Shown piece after piece: positions 60,117 to 64,000 of a stretch of DNA of 64,000 nucleotides. Below the pieces are notes generated by a model. The model saw only the letters and a program-made list of their open reading frames with translations, was not told the origin of the DNA and did not search any database. The stretch's first letter is position 1. Each line of letters begins with the position of its first letter. The position numbers and the translations under genes were made by a program. The stretch spans positions 20,626,488 through 20,690,487 of the forward strand of contig NC_079480.1 of the NCBI RefSeq assembly GCF_026230105.1, written 5' to 3'. Source of the DNA: Diorhabda sublineata. Lineage: Eukaryota; Arthropoda; Insecta; Coleoptera; Chrysomelidae.

Positions 60117-61255
60117 ATTGAAGCCCATTGAGGTCAACTGTCACTTTGTAATAATTGAAAATTTTCAAAGTCTATCTTCCTAATTTGAAGTCGCATTTCA
60201 ACATTTCTCATATATTTGAGTGAGTTTGCATCTAACTTTGTCAGATATCATCGAATAACATCGATTGAAGCCCATTGAGGTCAACTGTCACTTTGTAATA
60301 ATTGAAAATTTTCAAAGTCTATCTTCCTAATTTGAAGTCGCATTTCAACATTTCTCATATATTTGAGTGAGTTTGCATCTAACTTTGTCAGATATCATCG
60401 ATTAACATCCATTGAAGCCCATTGAGGTTAACTGTCACTTTGTAATAATTGAAAATTTTCGAAGTCTATCTTCCTAATTTGAAGTCGCATTTCAACATTT
60501 CTCATATATTCGAGTGAGTTTGCATCTAACTTTGTCAGATATCATCGAATAACATCGATTGAAGCCCATTGAGGTCAACTGTCACTTTGTAATAATTGAA
60601 AATTTTCAAAGTCTATCTTCCTAATTTGAAGTCGCATTTCAACATTTCTCATATATTTGAGTGAGTTTGCATCTAACTTTGTCAGATATCATCGATTAAC
60701 ATCCATTGAAGCCCATTGAGGTCAACTGTCACTTTGTAATAATTGAAAATTTTCAAAGTCTATCTTCCTAATTTGAAGTCGCATTTCAACATTTCTCATA
60801 TATTTGAGTGAGTTTGCATCTAACTTTGTCAGATATCATCGATTAACATCCATTGAAGCCCATTGAGGTCAACTGTCACTTTGTAATAATTGAAAATTTT
60901 CAAAGTCTATCTTCCTAATTTGAAGTCGCATTTCAACATTTCTCATATATTCGAGTGAGTTTACATCTAGCTTTGTCAGATATCGTCGAATAACATCCAT
61001 TAAACCCATTGAGGTCAATTGTCACTTTGTGATAATTGAAAATTTTCAAAGTGTATCTTCCTAATTTGAAGTCGAATTTCGACATTTCTTATATATTTGA
61101 GTGAGTTCGCATCTAACTTTGTCAGATATCGTCGATTAACATCCATTGAAGCCCATTGAGGTCAACTGTCACTTTGTGATAATTGAAAATTTTCAAAGTC
61201 TATCTTCCTAATTTTAAGTCGAATTCCAACATTTCTTATATATTTGTGTGAGTTT
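60117..61255 (+). repeat. Recopied block R8 with divergent monomers, right copy
   Basis: Second copy of 54,385-55,523. It includes the 146-bp monomer at 60,859-61,004 and the same diverged pair of monomers. Because the rare substitutions are shared one for one, the block was copied after the monomers had already diverged. Confidence 0.9.
60859..61004 (+). repeat. 146-bp monomer (1-bp deletion), second occurrence
   Basis: Same CATTAAACCC ending as the monomer at 55,127, in the right copy of block R8. Confidence 0.92.
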
Positions 61256-61957
61256 ACATCTAACTTTGTCAGATATCATCGAATAACATCCATTGAAGCC
61301 CATTGAGGTCAACTGTCACTTTGTAATAATTGAAAATTTTCAAAGTCTATCTTCCTAATTTGAAGTCGCATTTCAACATTTCTCATATATTTGAGTGAGT
61401 TTGCATCTAACTTTGTCAGATATCATCGAATAACATCGATTGAAGCCCTTTGAGGTCAACTGTCACTTTGTAATAATTGAAAATTTTCAAAGTCTATCTT
61501 CCTAACTTGAAGTCGAATTTCAACATTTCTCATATATTTGAGTGAGTTTGCATCTAACTTTGTCAGATATCATCGAATAACATCGATTGAAGCCCATTGA
61601 GATCCACTGTCACTTTGTAATAATTGAAAATTTTCAAAGTCTATCTTCCTAATTTGAAGTCGCATTTCAACATTTCTCATATATTCGAGTGAGTTTGCAT
61701 CTAACTTTGTCAGATATCATCGAATAACATCGATTGAAGCCCATTGAGGTCAACTGTCACTTTGTAATAATTGAAAATTTTCAAAGTCTATTTTCCTAAT
61801 TTGAAGTCGCATTTCAACATTTCTCATATATTCGAGTGAGTTTGCATCTAACTTTGTCAGATATCATCGAATAACATCCATTGAAGCCCATTGAGGTCAA
61901 CTGTCACTTTGTAATAATTGAAAATTTTCAAAGTCTATCTTCCTAATTTGAAGTCGC

Positions 61958-62839
61958 ATTTCAACATTTCTCATATATTTGAGTGAGTTTGCATCTAACT
62001 TTGTCAGATATCATCGATTAACATCCATTGAAGCCCATTGAGGTCAACTGTCACTTTGTAATAATTGAAAATTTTCAAAGTCTATCTTCCTAATTTGAAG
62101 TCGCATTTCAACATTTCTCATATATTCGAGTGAGTTTACATCTAGCTTTGTCAGATATCGTCGAATAACATCCATTGAAGCCCATTGAGGTCAATTGTCA
62201 CTTTGTGATAATTGAAAATTTTCAAAGTGTATCTTCCTAATTTGAAGTCTCATTTCAACATTTCTCATATATTCGAGTGAGTTTGCATCTAACTTTGTCA
62301 GATATCATCGAATAACATCGATTGAAGCCCATTGAGGTCAACTGTCACTTTGTAATAATTGAAAATTTTCAAAGTCTATTTTCCTAATTTGAAGTCGCAT
62401 TTCAACATTTCTCATATATTCGAGTGAGTTTGCATCTAACTTTGTCAGATATCATCGAATAACATCCATTGAAGCCCATTGAGGTTAACTGTCACTTTGT
62501 AATAATTGAAAATTTTCAAAGTCTATCTTCCTAATTTGAAGTCTCATTTCAACATTTCTCATACATTCGAGTGAGTTTGCATCTAACTTTGTCAGATATC
62601 ATCGATTAACATCCATTGAAGCCCATTGAGGTCAACTGTCACTTTGTAATAATTGAAAATTTTCAAAGTCTATCTTCCTAACTTGAAGTCGAATTTCAAC
62701 ATTTCTCATATATTTGAGTGAGTTTGCATCTAACTTTGTCAGATATCATCGAATAACATCGATTGAAGCCCTTTGAGGTCAACTGTCACTTTGTAATAAT
62801 TGAAAATTTTCAAAGTCTATCTTCCTAACTTGAAGTCGA
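61958..62839 (+). repeat. 6-monomer tandem unit, copy 1 (882 bp)
   Basis: Positions 61,958-62,898 match 62,840-63,780 at an offset of exactly 882 bp (6 x 147). I found two differences: GAGTTTACATC at about 62,135 versus GAGATTACATC, and CATACATTCG at about 62,563 versus CATATATTCG. The unit contains one divergent GTGATAATTG/AAAGTGTATC monomer. Confidence 0.88.
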
Positions 62840-63721
62840 ATTTCAACATTTCTCATATATTTGAGTGAGTTTGCATCTAACTTTGTCAGATATCATCGAT
62901 TAACATCCATTGAAGCCCATTGAGGTCAACTGTCACTTTGTAATAATTGAAAATTTTCAAAGTCTATCTTCCTAATTTGAAGTCGCATTTCAACATTTCT
63001 CATATATTCGAGTGAGATTACATCTAGCTTTGTCAGATATCGTCGAATAACATCCATTGAAGCCCATTGAGGTCAATTGTCACTTTGTGATAATTGAAAA
63101 TTTTCAAAGTGTATCTTCCTAATTTGAAGTCTCATTTCAACATTTCTCATATATTCGAGTGAGTTTGCATCTAACTTTGTCAGATATCATCGAATAACAT
63201 CGATTGAAGCCCATTGAGGTCAACTGTCACTTTGTAATAATTGAAAATTTTCAAAGTCTATTTTCCTAATTTGAAGTCGCATTTCAACATTTCTCATATA
63301 TTCGAGTGAGTTTGCATCTAACTTTGTCAGATATCATCGAATAACATCCATTGAAGCCCATTGAGGTTAACTGTCACTTTGTAATAATTGAAAATTTTCA
63401 AAGTCTATCTTCCTAATTTGAAGTCTCATTTCAACATTTCTCATATATTCGAGTGAGTTTGCATCTAACTTTGTCAGATATCATCGATTAACATCCATTG
63501 AAGCCCATTGAGGTCAACTGTCACTTTGTAATAATTGAAAATTTTCAAAGTCTATCTTCCTAACTTGAAGTCGAATTTCAACATTTCTCATATATTTGAG
63601 TGAGTTTGCATCTAACTTTGTCAGATATCATCGAATAACATCGATTGAAGCCCTTTGAGGTCAACTGTCACTTTGTAATAATTGAAAATTTTCAAAGTCT
63701 ATCTTCCTAACTTGAAGTCGA
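62840..63721 (+). repeat. 6-monomer tandem unit, copy 2 (882 bp)
   Basis: Second copy of the 882-bp unit, with its divergent monomer at about 63,015-63,115. The match continues to about 63,780, where CGATTAAC in copy 1 faces CGAATAAC here. Confidence 0.88.
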
Positions 63722-63944
63722 ATTTCAACATTTCTCATATATTTGAGTGAGTTTGCATCTAACTTTGTCAGATATCATCGAATAACATCGATTGAAGCCC
63801 ATTGAGATCCACTGTCACTTTGTAATAAATGAAAATTTTCAAAGTCTATCTTCCTAATTTGAAGTCGCATTTCAACATTTCTCATATATTCGAGTGAGTT
63901 TGCATCTAACTTTGTCAGATATCATCGAATAACATCCATTGAAG

Positions 63945-64000
63945 CCCATTGAGGTCAACTGTCACTTTGTAATAATTGAAAATTTTCAAAGTCTATTTTC
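63945..64000 (+). repeat. Partial final monomer (56 bp)
   Basis: The window ends at monomer position 56, inside CTATTTTC (a C53T form). The array clearly continues beyond the right edge, so neither boundary of the satellite is visible. Confidence 0.97.

Larger units (their letters stand above)
1..64000 (+). repeat. 147-bp tandem satellite array filling the window
   Basis: The CCC(T/A)TTGAGG motif recurs at 1, 148, 295, 442 and so on to 63,945, giving a 147-bp period in a single orientation. The count is 435 repeats plus a 56-bp partial one. Thirteen off-length monomers change the register by -4, -1, -4, -4, -11, -4, +27, +2, +2, +2, -4, -1 and -1; their sum of -1 matches the observed start of the last repeat. 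The consensus is about 33% GC (48 of 147). Adjacent monomers usually differ at only a few recurrent positions. No transposon, gene or unique sequence interrupts the array, so no stretch lacks an explanation. Such arrays are typical of eukaryotic centromeric or pericentromeric heterochromatin; that location and the species are inferences. Both array edges lie outside the window. Confidence 0.98.
51437..64000 (+). repeat. Zone D: mixed array with divergent monomers
   Basis: Cycles of zone C type become irregular here. Markers include CTATCTTTCTAATTTG (C56T, from about 51,943), CTATTTTTCTAATTTG, and from 55.2 kb rightward a group of divergent monomers with GTTTACATCTAGC, GATATCGTCG, GTCAATTGTC, TTTGTGATAATTG, AAAGTGTATC, TTTCGACATTTCTTATAT and ATATTTGTGTGAG. 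The region contains three recopied pairs (offsets 4,850, 4,997 and 5,732 bp) and a 6-monomer tandem pair. Private point changes are more visible than in zone C, for example CTAATGTGAAG at about 59,447 and ATAAATGAAAATT at about 63,828. Confidence 0.78.

Noticed and set aside
1..64000. CRISPR array
   Set aside because: The repeats are contiguous 147-bp units with no unique spacers and no neighbouring cas genes, so this is tandem satellite.
1..64000. Open reading frames on either strand
   Set aside because: The consensus has stops in all six frames, limiting frames to about one monomer (49 codons). Short frames recur identically in each repeat and show no start context, codon bias or domain. 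They are not genes.
1..64000. Telomeric, rDNA, tRNA or transposable-element sequence
   Set aside because: I looked for telomere-type short repeats, long terminal repeats, terminal inverted repeats with target-site duplications, rRNA-like GC-rich segments and tRNA box motifs. Every base fits the 147-bp register.
1..64000. Assigning the satellite to a named species or known satellite family
   Set aside because: Similar period lengths occur in several plants and animals, and I do not recognise this monomer with confidence. A database search of the 147-bp consensus would decide it.

Overview
The whole 64-kb window is satellite DNA and contains nothing else. It is one head-to-tail array of a 147-bp monomer, about 33% GC, all in one orientation, with no unique sequence, transposon, RNA gene or coding gene. 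I tracked the repeat register from base 1. There are 435 monomer-length repeats plus a final 56-bp partial repeat, and the thirteen off-length monomers I found (lengths 136, 143, 146, 149 and 174 bp) account exactly for the register at the right end. An array of this kind points to a eukaryotic chromosome, most likely centromeric or pericentromeric heterochromatin assembled from long reads. The sequence alone does not identify the species, and I do not name one.

Monomer register used throughout: position 1 is the first C of the CCC that opens the window. Landmarks are a 14-bp perfect palindrome TTGAAAATTTTCAA (positions 32-45), an ACTTTG/CAAAGT inverted pair around it (20-25 and 43-48), an EcoRV site GATATC (121-126), and two CATCGA hexamers exactly 10 bp apart (126-131 and 136-141). 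Substitutions recur at a small set of positions (4, 10, 12, 13, 33, 44, 53, 61, 65, 70, 71, 94, 95, 130, 132, 140), and these work as haplotype markers.

Layout. Zone A (1 to about 20.6 kb) has CCCTTTG-type monomers, the T33G variant, and a 22-monomer (3,230-bp) higher-order repeat at 6.6-13.0 kb. Its 3.3-kb left portion also recurs 5,581 bp away at the window start. Zone B (about 20.6-39.8 kb) carries a monomer with A65T and a GAATTGCAAC segment. It holds 7-monomer tandem units and a 5.4-kb block recopied 8.97 kb downstream with one 7-monomer unit fewer. Zone C (about 39.8-51.4 kb) is the most homogenised: 7- and 8-monomer cycles and an apparently exact tandem pair of 23-monomer (3,381-bp) units. 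Zone D (51.4-64 kb) mixes recopied zone C-like blocks with divergent monomers, and has a 6-monomer tandem pair near the end.

Taken together this is a nested hierarchy: the 147-bp unit, then 2-, 5-, 6-, 7- and 8-monomer units, then 19-, 22- and 23-monomer units, then 5-9-kb recopied blocks. That is what unequal exchange, sister-chromatid conversion or replication-based amplification produces. The two most interesting functional hints are a monomer length equal to a nucleosome core DNA, and one copy per monomer of GAAAATTTTC, a sequence classically known to be intrinsically curved. No protein-based system is encoded here.
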